Shown here piece after piece: positions 34,096 through 43,881 of a DNA stretch of 64,000 nt; position 1 is the first letter of the stretch, and each line of letters opens with the position of its first letter. The notes beneath the pieces were generated by a model. It saw nothing but the letters and a program-made list of their open reading frames with translations, made no database searches and had not been told where the DNA came from. Source of the DNA: Ectobius pallidus (Eukaryota; Arthropoda; Insecta; Blattodea; Ectobiidae); the NCBI GenBank assembly GCA_964059195.1, contig CAXKWD010000005.1:151495265-151559264 (forward strand). The letters are read 5' to 3'. The translations under genes and the position numbers were made by a program.

Positions 34096-36660
34096 ATGTT
34101 ATTGCGCAGGTTTCGTGTAGTACATTATAAACCAGAAGCTATGGAAAATAATATAAATACTTGTGCAGACAACTGCAGTCAGGAAATATTGTTACAGGGT
34201 GAGGATACAGATAATAGTCAACCTTTGCAGGTAGCAGACCAAATACCAGTAGCGCTGCCCCCTGAAGGTCAAGCTCCCCAAATAATAACAATGAGTGAGA
34301 TTCCTCAAGTCAATGTTAGCGAAGAACTTCCGCAAACAAACATCATAGCTATTCTTACTCAATTGTCACAAACATTTGAACACAAATTTTCTAAAATGTC
34401 TGAAACGGTAGAAAGCAAACTCAGTGCTATTAATGCCTCTAATAAACAGCAACAGACTGAAATATTGCAATCTGTAGAGTCACTGAAAATTCAGCAAAAT
34501 AGCATGTCTGAGTCAGTTGAAAATAAATTCACGGCTATTACTGCCTCTACTAAAAATCAACAAAGTGAACTCTTAAAAACTGTAGAATCTAAATTCACTA
34601 GCATGTCAGAATCAGTTGAATCTAAATTTAATGCAATTAACACTTCAGTAGAATCTGTTAAGAAACAGCAACAAACTGTGCTAAAATCAGTAGATTCTAA
34701 GTTCACTACTTTCTCACAATCAGTTGACAGTAAATTTAATGATTTAAACGCTGTAGTTGAAGTAGTCCAAGAACAACAGAATTCAATTATACAAACTGTT
34801 GAAGAGAAATTAAAAAGTGTAAATAGTATTGCCTCTAAAGAACTAACCACCAGTGTAAACAAACAAATAGGCCTAGTTCAGGATCAACTTCTAGACAAAA
34901 TTGATTCTGTGAATGAAATGATTCACGATGCAAAAGATGACTTAGATACTTTTTGTACTCAGTTACATCAGGTAGATAATAGATCTAGGGTTGCAGAAGA
35001 TCTCCTTACGAGTATCTCAGATAATTTCTCGACCGTACGAAAAAGTATGGATGACAAATTTAAGCAATTAGAATGCGAGGTGCAGACTAACACTAATTAT
35101 ATTCAAGGTAACATTGACACCTTAAATGATAAAGTTAAGCAAGTGCCTAATATTGTTGAGGATACCATTCTAATTAAGCAAAAGCTAACGGAAGTGGAAA
35201 AGATTAAGCAAAAGCTAACTGATATTGAAGATAGTGTACAGAAATTGCAAAATGAAAATAGATTTTCGCAACCAATGCACCCTCAGGTCCCTTGTAATCA
35301 GACTGACGACATCAATGCCGTGCAACTAACCACCAGAGCGCAAAGCCTTATTAATTCTTCCCCAATTCATGATATTTCGAATTGTAGTAACAATAATGAC
35401 AGTCATTCAAATGCGTCTCCGGAATTTTTGCAACGCATTGATGCAACAGTAAACAGGCAGGAATTGAACGTGAATGTTCATACGAATGAAAAAGTACAAT
35501 CCCCATTACCTTCATTTATTGTTAATGAGATTCCTTTACCTAAATATGCTGATCTGCAATCACAGAATCCATTGCAATTCATAAAAGAATTAAAAAACTA
35601 CTTTGTATTGCGCGGTGTTCCAGAACGCCTAAAATTAATTATTGTAAAGTCTAGCTTACAAGGAAATTGTCAACCTTGGTTTGATATGTCATGTGATCAG
35701 GACATGCCATTTGAAATGTTCAAGCAAAGATTTCTAGATCATTTTTGGGACGTAAATCGTCAGTATCAAACACGAATGAATATATCAGGAGGCAGATATA
35801 ACCCCAAAGGTAGGTTATCGTATGCAGAATACTTTATTCGATTAGCGCAGCAATCGAAATTGTTAAATCCTCCTCTGACAACTGAAGAATTTTTGACTAT
35901 CATACCTAAGCATTTTCCAATGAATGTTCGCGATGCCTTAATTGTTTCCAAATTAAGCACTTTTAGCGACACACTAGCATTGCTCAAAGCTTTATATGAT
36001 CCGACTGATAAAGGTCAAGCTTCTGATAGAAATACCCAGGGTACCTTCAATCAGTATGATAAGCATATGCCTAACTCGCAGGACGCCAGAAATAATTTTT
36101 CGCGCGAGGGGAGCCAGGCACAAAGAATTTATACTGACGGCTACCAGCGTAGGCCTAATACTAATCAGAATGCTGCTAATGGCAATCAGAATGGACAAGG
36201 GTATGGTAATAATTATGTTCAGAGACATAACAACAATGATAGAAATAATCAACAGTATCATAACGGTAATCAGAACAGTAACTCCCAACGTCATGATAAC
36301 AGTGGAAATGGTAGGAGTAATTACCAAAATAACAATAATAATAATAATCATGGTTTCAGGAATAACAACCATAATAATAATCATAATTCAGGGAACAGAG
36401 ATTCCCATACTATCAATTATATTCAGGTAGAAAACCAAGAACAAGGCCAGAGAAATGATAATTCCCGCTCTCGCCAGAATAATTCAAGGAATAAAAATAA
36501 ACAGAGACGTAACCGTCGGAATTCAAATAATTCTGAACATGACCGAAATAGCGAAGGTGAAGGTCCACCACCTGCCATGAACGCTAACGCACAAGTTTTC
36601 AGACCTAGAAATACGTCTCGGTCTAGTAATAGACCATCTACTAGTCAGCAGGAAAACTAG
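34096..36660 (+). CDS. Gag-like protein of the gypsy element, 854 aa, zinc knuckle absent
   Basis: The structural protein that packages the element RNA in the cytoplasm. The frame opens at ATG 34096; the next Met, at 34141 (MENNINTC), is an equally good start. Residues about 97-255 are a series of degenerate repeats of the type MSESVESKFTAINTS, predicted to form a long coiled coil. Further heptad-like helices run to about 400. Residues about 479-635 (PLPKYADLQSQNPLQFIKEL .. TLALLKALYD) are the retrotransposon gag capsid domain. The C-terminal 200 residues are extremely Asn/Gln/Arg-rich with no CCHC motif, so RNA binding is probably through basic residues. Full length and uninterrupted. Confidence 0.9.
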   Translation: MLLRRFRVVHYKPEAMENNINTCADNCSQEILLQGEDTDNSQPLQVADQIPVALPPEGQAPQIITMSEIPQVNVSEELPQTNIIAILTQLSQTFEHKFSKMSETVESKLSAINASNKQQQTEILQSVESLKIQQNSMSESVENKFTAITASTKNQQSELLKTVESKFTSMSESVESKFNAINTSVESVKKQQQTVLKSVDSKFTTFSQSVDSKFNDLNAVVEVVQEQQNSIIQTVEEKLKSVNSIASKELTTSVNKQIGLVQDQLLDKIDSVNEMIHDAKDDLDTFCTQLHQVDNRSRVAEDLLTSISDNFSTVRKSMDDKFKQLECEVQTNTNYIQGNIDTLNDKVKQVPNIVEDTILIKQKLTEVEKIKQKLTDIEDSVQKLQNENRFSQPMHPQVPCNQTDDINAVQLTTRAQSLINSSPIHDISNCSNNNDSHSNASPEFLQRIDATVNRQELNVNVHTNEKVQSPLPSFIVNEIPLPKYADLQSQNPLQFIKELKNYFVLRGVPERLKLIIVKSSLQGNCQPWFDMSCDQDMPFEMFKQRFLDHFWDVNRQYQTRMNISGGRYNPKGRLSYAEYFIRLAQQSKLLNPPLTTEEFLTIIPKHFPMNVRDALIVSKLSTFSDTLALLKALYDPTDKGQASDRNTQGTFNQYDKHMPNSQDARNNFSREGSQAQRIYTDGYQRRPNTNQNAANGNQNGQGYGNNYVQRHNNNDRNNQQYHNGNQNSNSQRHDNSGNGRSNYQNNNNNNNHGFRNNNHNNNHNSGNRDSHTINYIQVENQEQGQRNDNSRSRQNNSRNKNKQRRNRRNSNNSEHDRNSEGEGPPPAMNANAQVFRPRNTSRSSNRPSTSQQEN

Positions 36661-37522
36661 AACGGCATGCCCAAGATAGGCCGATTGCCGGCGTGTCAGA
36701 TAGTATTTGTAGTCTCGAAAGGCCTAAAATAAATAATAATAACTCAGGACAAGAGGGAAGAAATACTGACATAGTGAGATTTCAGGATGACGGTGAGCCT
36801 TGCAACCTGCCTATGATTAATGCAATATTATATGGCAAACAATACTCTATAATATTAGACACTGGTTCAAGCATTAATGCTTGCAATGAGAAATTTTTTA
36901 ATACTCTCATTAGCGAAGGACATAAAATTATGGCCCTTCCTTGTTCTGGCATTCATTGTAAAACAGCTGTAGGCCAGTCAAAACAGCGCGTGACATACCA
37001 GTGTATGCTACCACTTGAGATTGTAGGATATAAACTAGAGTTTATCTTTTTTGTTGTACCAAGATTAGTAGTGGATATAATATTGGGTTCGACTTCTTTT
37101 CATAGGCTCAATGCTTGCCTGAATTTCGAATCTCAGTCATTGACATTCAATCGCTCACCTGTGTGTATGGAAACACAATTTATTACACAAAATAACATTG
37201 TACCAGACCAACACATTACGCCATTGGAGAGGGAAGTTGTGGATGAATTATTTTTCGTTGAGTATATTCAACTCGATTTGTCGAGAGACATAAACATTGC
37301 GCATATACAGGTGTTTGAACCTAGCGCTAGCGACCCCCTGGACGAGGCTGAGGACGCTGAACCTATATTTACAATGCAAACAGAAAATGCATTGAACTGC
37401 TACCCACTCCCTCCCGTACAAAGGTTACCCTTGGCCGTACAGGTAGATGCCCCGTCAATAGACGAACAGATTTGCAGGGAAGTTGATGAAGCGTATAATC
37501 TAACAAACCAACAGAGAATACA
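36645..37522 (+). CDS. Aspartic protease region of gypsy pol
   Basis: Frame -1 relative to gag, open from 36645 and overlapping the gag end by about 15 nt. This suggests expression by -1 frameshifting near GGAAAAC (36651-36657) just before the gag stop. The retropepsin motif YSIILDTGSSINACN and, about 75 residues on, VVDIILGSTSF are both present, so the active site looks intact. It would process the Gag-Pol polyprotein. The frame is interrupted by the SINE at 37523. Removal of the SINE and one duplicate would put this frame in register with the RT frame, apart from one TGA. Confidence 0.82.
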
Positions 37523-37838
37523 GCCGCCGGCGTGGTCTTGTGGTTAGCGTCGCTGACTACAGATCCGTCGGCCCGGGTTCGATTCCTGGTACCTCCTCGG
37601 ATTTTTCTGAGGTGGGAGGTCTGGTAGGGGTGCACTCAGCCTCGTGATTCCAAATTGAGGAGCTACTTGATAGAGAAGTAGCGGCTCCGGTCCAGAAAAC
37701 CACCATTAACGGCCGTGGGTGTCGGCATGCTGACCACATGCCCCCCAATCCTGCCGTCTGCCTACGGGAGATGATGCAGCGGTCGGGTGGTAGGCCAAGT
37801 CCCTCCAGGGATGTATAGCGCCACGGAGTTTTAGTTTT
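37523..37838 (+). mobile_element. tRNA-derived SINE (family A) inside gypsy pol, 13-bp target duplication
   Basis: The head GCCGGCGTGGTCTTGTGGTT..GCGTCGCTGACTAC and B box GGGTTCGATTCC match the SINE at 21499-21809 in opposite orientation. AACAGAGAATACA flanks it at 37510-37522 and 37839-37851. It sits between the protease and RT coding segments and breaks the pol frame. It is younger than the retrotransposon. Confidence 0.94.
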
Positions 37839-37851
37839 AACAGAGAATACA

Positions 37852-38826
37852 ATTGTACTGAGTTATCTGTAAAAATCAAGATACTTTCAACAGTGCCCCC
37901 GGCATTTGTAAATCTTATACACATAAATTGAAGGTACTAGATAACACACCATTTAATCACAAGTCACGACCCATTCCACAAACTATAAAAGACAAAGTTG
38001 ACGTAGAAATCCAGCGAATGTTAGCGGATGGCGTCATAGAGAGTGCCAACTCCTCTTTTTTAAATCCATTATGCATTGTATTGAAAAAAGACGGCTCTGT
38101 GCGAATCACCCTGGATGCCCGGCAGCTGAACTCTCGGTGCGCACCGGACCACTATAGAACAGAATCTATTGATACACTATTAGGCAGAATATTGGGTGCA
38201 AAGTACCTCACCACCTTTGATCTTGTCAGTAGCTTTTTGCAAATTCCTCTACATGAAGACAGTAGAGATTATACAGCTTTTCTTTATTCTGGACGGTAGT
38301 ACAGATGGACCCGCACTGCATTTGGAATTAGCTCATCAGGGAGTGCGTTATTAAGAGCACTAGATATAATTTTTGGCGATACGTTGCAACCGCACGTAAT
38401 AAACTGTTGATGATTACATTCTTTGCCATAATGATTTTGAACAGCATCTAGCACACATAGATTATTTACTCTCTACCCTAAGGCAACATGGCCTAACTGT
38501 GAAATTGAAAAAGAGTTTCTTTGCAAGGCAGGAGATAGCTTTTCTCGGGTACCTAATTTCGCCCGAAGGAATACGCATCAACCCTGAGAAAGTTGAAGCT
38601 ATTCAAAGCATTAATAGGCCTAGAACAGTACGGCAATTGAAGAAATTTTTAGCTATATGTAATTACCAGTCTAGATTTGTAGCGACATACGCTAAAGAAA
38701 TTGCGCCGCTAAGAGAACTTCTTAAGAAAGATGTCAAGTGGGCATGGACTGAGGAGAAAGATATAGCATTTCAGAGAGTAAAAGATCTATTTTCAGAATC
38801 TTGCGCCAATATTTTATTTTTAAAAT
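37852..38826 (+). pseudogene. Reverse transcriptase region of gypsy pol, inactivated
   Basis: Blocks in order: VEIQRMLADGVIESANSS, LCIVLKKDGSVRITLDARQL, LTTFDLVSSFLQIPLHED (first catalytic Asp), a TAG at 38297-38299 followed in frame by RWTRTAFGISSSGSALLR, then after a one-base shift near 38404 VDDYILCHNDFEQHL (the catalytic DD), VKLKKSFFARQEIAFLGYLI and VRQLKKFLAICNYQSRF (connection). All core residues are present, but one stop and one frameshift kill the frame, in addition to the two insertions. The thumb region runs into the 1.2-kb insertion at about 38808. Confidence 0.88.
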
Positions 38827-40012
38827 AGTTTTATATTACTTGGCGCACGAATTTATTAATATAAATTTTGGGGAGAAGAAGTCATTATGTAGGAGGCTTT
38901 GTCTTCTACTTGTCACTTTGATAAACACATTATAGTCGGCCCTGTAATAACACATTGTTAAGACGCTGTGTTGCGTCTGATGTTTTGATTTTATACAGGA
39001 TGTCACGTACTGACATATTGTCGTGGCTTCTGTTGCGCTTTGTATCTATTGTTACTGTAGTATGGGGAGACTTTGGTTCTCCCGCGATTGTGGAGTGTTT
39101 TACTTATTGTTTAGAGTTCTGACGTAACAAATAGGCTTGTTTGGTATAAATCAGCGAGGCCAATGGTGCCTCGTTCTCGTTCTCACTCTCTTGTCATCCT
39201 TCTTCGGCTCTACTTGGATCCTCCGTCTGAGGGTTCGTCTTCTTCGTCTTTCGGGCAATGGACATCGACCTGGGTCTTCTTGGTTCTCTAGGATGTGGCT
39301 TCATTCTCAATTAGGATTATTTTTAGAGGTATGTACTTATCTTTGATTTATTGTCTCGGGAATTATGAAATGCATTAATATTGAATTTAGCCCTTCAGGC
39401 CGTCATGTATATGCGCTAGGCGGTGATCTTTAAAGTGGATGCCTGTTCGACTCTGTGCTTATAGTGGCCTTAATTTATGTTCTTTTCACTATCCTTGAAC
39501 CGTGTGTCCATGTCCGTTGTCCGAGGAGAGTGAGCCTTCTTCAACCACAACTCCGTGGATGGAGAAGCTGTTTTTGCTTCTTTCAAAAAATGTAAGTCAC
39601 TAAAATTTATTATGTAAATTTTCATGTATAGAGAATCGCCATATTGAGTTTGTCTGTGTAACCTCTTTTTCAGGAACTGATTGTTCTTTAATTTATGTTC
39701 TTTTCAAAGGGTTATTATTTATTTTGAATTAAATTATATGTATGTATTCTAGGCCATCAGCCGTTCTGTAAAATAAACCCTTTTTCTTTTCTATATCGCT
39801 TCCTTTATGTTTTCTAACTTTTAGAAAACATATTATATGCGAAAGGCATCGAAACTTGTTTCGAGGCCTTTCGTTAAATATGTTGCCTCTTTCTCCGGTC
39901 TTTCTTTCAGTCACTTAACTTAGATCCTCTGGGACTGGACCTGGCGTCAGGTAGCGGAGATATTTTATCCAGGTAATTATTAATGTTTGACTTTGTGACT
40001 AGCCGGAGGGGT
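38808..40012 (+). mobile_element. 1.2-kb insertion in gypsy pol with solo-LTR-like features
   Basis: The coding sequence breaks after ..FSESCA and resumes ..QSIRLTFP. GCGC-containing sequence (TTGCGCC at 38801, GTGGCGCAA at 40011) borders the insert, consistent with a 4-bp duplication, though not clearly so. Inside are a TATA box GGTATAAATCAGC (about 39140), a pyrimidine-rich start-like CTCGTTCTCGTTCTCACTC and an AATAAA signal (about 39768). The order TATA, then poly(A) over 1.2 kb fits a solo LTR. It lacks clear TG..CA borders, so the identity is tentative. Confidence 0.5.
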
Positions 40013-41717
40013 GGCGCAATCTATAAGACTGACATTCCCTAGAGATGACCTACCCTACACAATTCAATGCGATGCGAGCTCTGTAGGCCTAGCGGCAATT
40101 CTAATGCAGGTAGACGAGAACAATGAGAAACGGATAATTGCTGTCACAGGACGTGGCACAACTGCAGCTGAGAGCCGCATGTATATATCAGAACTTGAAA
40201 TATCTGCAGCATTTATGGCTGTACAGAAGTTCAGACAATATATTTTCGGTAAGAAAATATACTTGCAGACTGATCATATGTCATTGTCATTTATTAAGAA
40301 ATGCAAATTAACTTCATCACGTCTGGCAAGATATATTCATGAATTGTGTGCTTATGACATAACAATCACCCACATTAAGGGGGACACAAATATTTTTTCA
40401 GATATAGTTTCTCGTAACCCTCCAAACACAGGCAAAATTAATGCTACAGGAGACAAAGAATTTGTTATTATGTATAACTTGCAGGAAGACAAGTACAAGG
40501 TAACGAAAAAACTAAAAGACCTTTCGAGATTGCAAATAACTGACACTGCACTATATACCATGAGACAGAATGCCCCATTGTTGAATGAAAACACAACAGG
40601 ACCACTAGCTATCAAAGATGATATCTTGTATAAATTTGATAGAAATAAGAATGTCTGGAAATCTTATATTCCACAAAGCATTGAGAAAGACATTATTATG
40701 GGTTTTCACCTAAGATTAGGGCATGCTGGACCAGATAAACTAATTCTTACTATTGGAAGCCAATTTTATATCAAACATTTAGCTAAGAAAGTAAGACAGT
40801 TGTTATCCGCATGTGAGATGTGCTTAAAAGCTAAATGTATGAACGTGAGATATGACAATAACCCACAAGCGATCATTTCAGATGGAGTTAATTCCCTGGT
40901 GACGGCGGACTGTCATGGACCTCTCCCGGTATCTCAGTTCGGATTTAAACATTTATTTGTGATGTACGATATCTTTTCAAAATACATAAAGATCTATCCA
41001 CTGAAAAGCATTACAACTAAGTCATGCTTAGACAAAGTACTAAATCACTACATCCCAAATCACGGTAGGATGGCAAGACTCCTTACAGACAATGAATCTA
41101 TCTACTCTTCTAAAATGTGGAATAAAACACTAGAAGAACATGGGATTAAAGCCTTGCATACAAGTAGATTTAACCCAGAAAGTAACCCAACTGAAAGAAT
41201 GATGCGTGAAATAGGGAATTTCTTCCGCATTTTCTGTCATAAAAACAACAAGTCATGGTACAAATACTGCCAGATTGTTGAAGATTTACTCAATAACACA
41301 GTCAATGAAATTACTCAGGTATCGCCTAGACAGCTGATGCTAGGAGATAAACCTCCGCCTTTGTTTACAAACATTCCAGAGGTTGTTGACAAGAATGTCC
41401 CCTCAGTGGAGCAGGCTGACTTGTGTAGAAATGCTTACCTGCGCATGCTTTCACGAGCACAAAAACGAAAACAGAGAGCTAAAAGGTATAAAAAGAAATG
41501 GACTCCAGTTATAGGTACCAAAGTCATAGTTCGTAATCACCAATTATCGAACATGATTAAAGGAATTAATCATAGAATGCAATTGAAATTTATTGGTCCT
41601 TACACTATCACTAGACAATTTGGAGATCACACCTATGAACTGACATGCACAAAAAAGAATAAAGTTCGAGGAATTTTCCATAAACAGGCTTTGAGACCAT
41701 TCAAAGAACTTGAATAA
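40013..41717 (+). CDS. RNase H and integrase segment of gypsy pol
   Basis: Frame open from 40011 for 568 codons; the true N-terminus is the upstream RT, now separated by the insertion. RNase H: IQCDASSVGLAAILM (Asp21), ELEISAAF (Glu61/63), LQTDHMSLSFI (Asp88) and FSDIVSRN (Asp131). Integrase: the HHCC zinc finger has His233, His238, Cys268 and Cys271; the DDE triad is TADCHGPL (Asp300), LLTDNESI (Asp360) and NPTERMMRE (Glu395), spacing D-34-E. The C-terminal GPY/F-type module reads KFIGPYTITRQFGDHTYEL. These functions remove template RNA and insert the cDNA. All catalytic residues are intact. It ends 25 residues after the GPY/F module, as in non-chromodomain gypsy elements. Confidence 0.92.
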
Positions 41718-42557
41718 ATTCTGTGTACATTAGGCTACTGCCAGCCATGAACCCTGTTTATTTATTTTTGTTATTGCTCACTCATTTAATATATGCCATT
41801 TATTAATGCATATTAAAAGTAACTTTTTTTTTTAGCATGTTTTCATCACATGACATACGTCATAGAAACTGACTAATAATAAAATATTTTTTATGGTATG
41901 ATACAAATTTTTGTAATGTATATTGTATGCAATTATTGAATGATAACATATGTGTGTGTGTACATCATGAGTACAATATTTTACAATAATGGGTTAAGAA
42001 CAATTGAACTTTTAAGAAAGGCACCCATATATAAATATTGATATATTTATATAATTTTACTATATTTTGGTATAACAACCATGTGTTTACTAAACAGTGA
42101 AGTGATATAAACAGTGATTTTTTTTATGAAGACAGGGACTTACTATGTATTTTTTTTTTTACAATGTATATTTTACTATTTTTATCTAAATAATTTTTCT
42201 ATGAACACTCATAAATAGTGCAAAGAAATCAATATTAAGAAAATTCTTAATATAAGGTACTTATATATTTTACATAGCCTATAAACATTCAGTACTATTT
42301 CATTATTATTATTAATTATGATTGATATCAAATAATTTTTTCTTTTCATATAATCTATTCGATTTTTTTTTTTACATACATTCAATTCTGATGACAGAAT
42401 GAAATAATCTTTTATATAATTTAATATATTATAATGTTAAGGTATGACTTTATGTGAAATTTGGTAAAATTTTACGTGTGATTTTTCACGCGAGGGTCAT
42501 CAAAATCTAAATTTGTTCTTTATGCAGGCGAACAACTTATATTTCGCTGCAGGCATA
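41718..42557 (+). other. 3' untranslated region of the gypsy element
   Basis: 840 bp of very AT-rich sequence between integrase and the 3' LTR with many T-runs. No envelope-like frame, membrane segment or convincing polypurine tract next to the LTR is seen (the bases before the LTR are GCTGCAGGCATA). Confidence 0.7.
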
Positions 42558-43590
42558 TGAAACTGAATATATATAGACATACATATATATTCATATGTAA
42601 TTAATATCATAACTTTAAGAGTACATACTACATAATATTATAACAGAATGTTGGAAGAGTTTGCAAGACCAACCCTTTAGCCAGGAGATTGAAATTTACA
42701 CACTAATCTTTTAACAATACAGAGATAACCACTCATGCGAAACTTCGGATTTCTAAAGATCTCAGCTAGAAGTCCTGAAAGTGTACTTTCCTAAGATGTT
42801 CAACTTAGCTAAAGTCACGAAACTTGTATATCAGAAAACTGTCAAAAACCTAATTGAAATTCTCAGAAATAAGGCATATGACCTTACTGGCTTTTCCAGA
42901 AGGATGTTACAAGTACGTCTCACTCACACCAAACAGTGATGACGTGGACAAATGAAAACTTACTTAAAATATCTCAACCAATAATAACTTGTTGAGAGTA
43001 AGGAGAAGGGAGGATAGTTTACGCCCTTCTGACAGAGCTACAGAGAGACCTAACTAAAATTCACTAACTTGCTTCATATCCTCCGTCGAGGATACACGGG
43101 AATTTTTCTAATGCTGTTATAGCAAGACAGCACTTAGGAGTATATCTACATTACAGTAAAAATGTAGTATATTATAACTTAAAAGCCGAGTGTTTTGTAT
43201 AAGCTGATTTGGTAACTTCTCATTTTAATTCTGTGTTCTGTAACAAACTTTCGACGTATATTTATTTGGTAAATAAATCTACGGAATTCAGTTCAATATT
43301 AATCATCTTGTATCATTGTGGAGAACACGTATGAAGACAAAATACCTATCTTCCTGCCACAGTCAGTTTCAGAGGTAATTTTTCTCATACGTGAACTGGA
43401 AACCAGCACAACACCCCTCGAGATATCATGCTCATGGAAGATGTCATCGCTACAAGAACTTCAGTAAAGGTATGGACCAAAGAACATTAATCCTTACATG
43501 AACCTTGGATCCAATCCTTTTGGCGCCCACATTAACCTAAAAACCCTATTCCGATGACCATTCCAGCTACCGACCCGAGTTTCCGTTACA
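42558..43590 (+). repeat. 3' LTR of the gypsy-type element
   Basis: 1033 bp, colinear with the 5' LTR. It ends TTTCCGTTACA and is followed by ATTT, matching the bases before the 5' LTR. Confidence 0.93.
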
Positions 43591-43881
43591 ATTTGAAAAT
43601 AAATCCTGGTAACTGTATTTAGTAATATGAATGAATCAAAGTAGGGCTGTTCTGTTGTGTGTCATTAAATACCATTATATTCAGATAAATACGGCACATG
43701 CCTTTACTTAACTTACAAATTTGTACTTCTTTTACATTCAAGTCAAATAAATTAAATGCGGCTAATTAACTCTTGATTTAAGCAATCAATTCAACCATAT
43801 TTTGGACATTTACAGGATGTACTCACTTATTAAGAGTATGTGTCAGCTTCAGATGGTGAAACTAATCTCAGTAGCCATTCT

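Larger units (their letters stand above)
32602..43590 (+). mobile_element. Ty3/gypsy-type LTR retrotransposon, 11 kb, with two nested insertions
   Basis: LTRs at 32602-33643 and 42558-43590 begin TGAAACTG and end CCGTTACA. The element is flanked by ATTT on both sides (32598-32601 and 43591-43594), a 4-bp target duplication. Coding order is gag, protease, reverse transcriptase, RNase H, integrase, which is the Ty3/gypsy order. There is no envelope-like frame. A SINE (37523-37838) and a 1.2-kb LTR-like piece (about 38808-40012) interrupt pol. LTRs near 1 kb and a Lys-tRNA-like primer site recall the Osvaldo/Ulysses group (inference). Confidence 0.94.
30398..43694 (+). mobile_element. Pogo/Tigger-like DNA transposon split by a gypsy retrotransposon
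   Basis: The left end CCGTATTTATCCGAATATAA (30398) is preceded by TA. The right end, inverted, CCGTATTTATCTGAATATAA finishes at 43694 and is followed by CA where TA is expected. A subterminal GCGGCTTAAATTCA motif occurs near 30472 and 32582. The transposon proper is about 2.3 kb (30398-32601 plus 43591-43694); the remaining 11 kb is the retrotransposon at 32602-43590. The TA target and the DDE_1 transposase inside place it in the pogo/Tigger group. Confidence 0.85.

Noticed and set aside
35992..36430. Frames of 130-144 codons on both strands within gag
   Set aside because: Ile/Met-rich shadows of the Asn-rich gag tail caused by AAT repeats.
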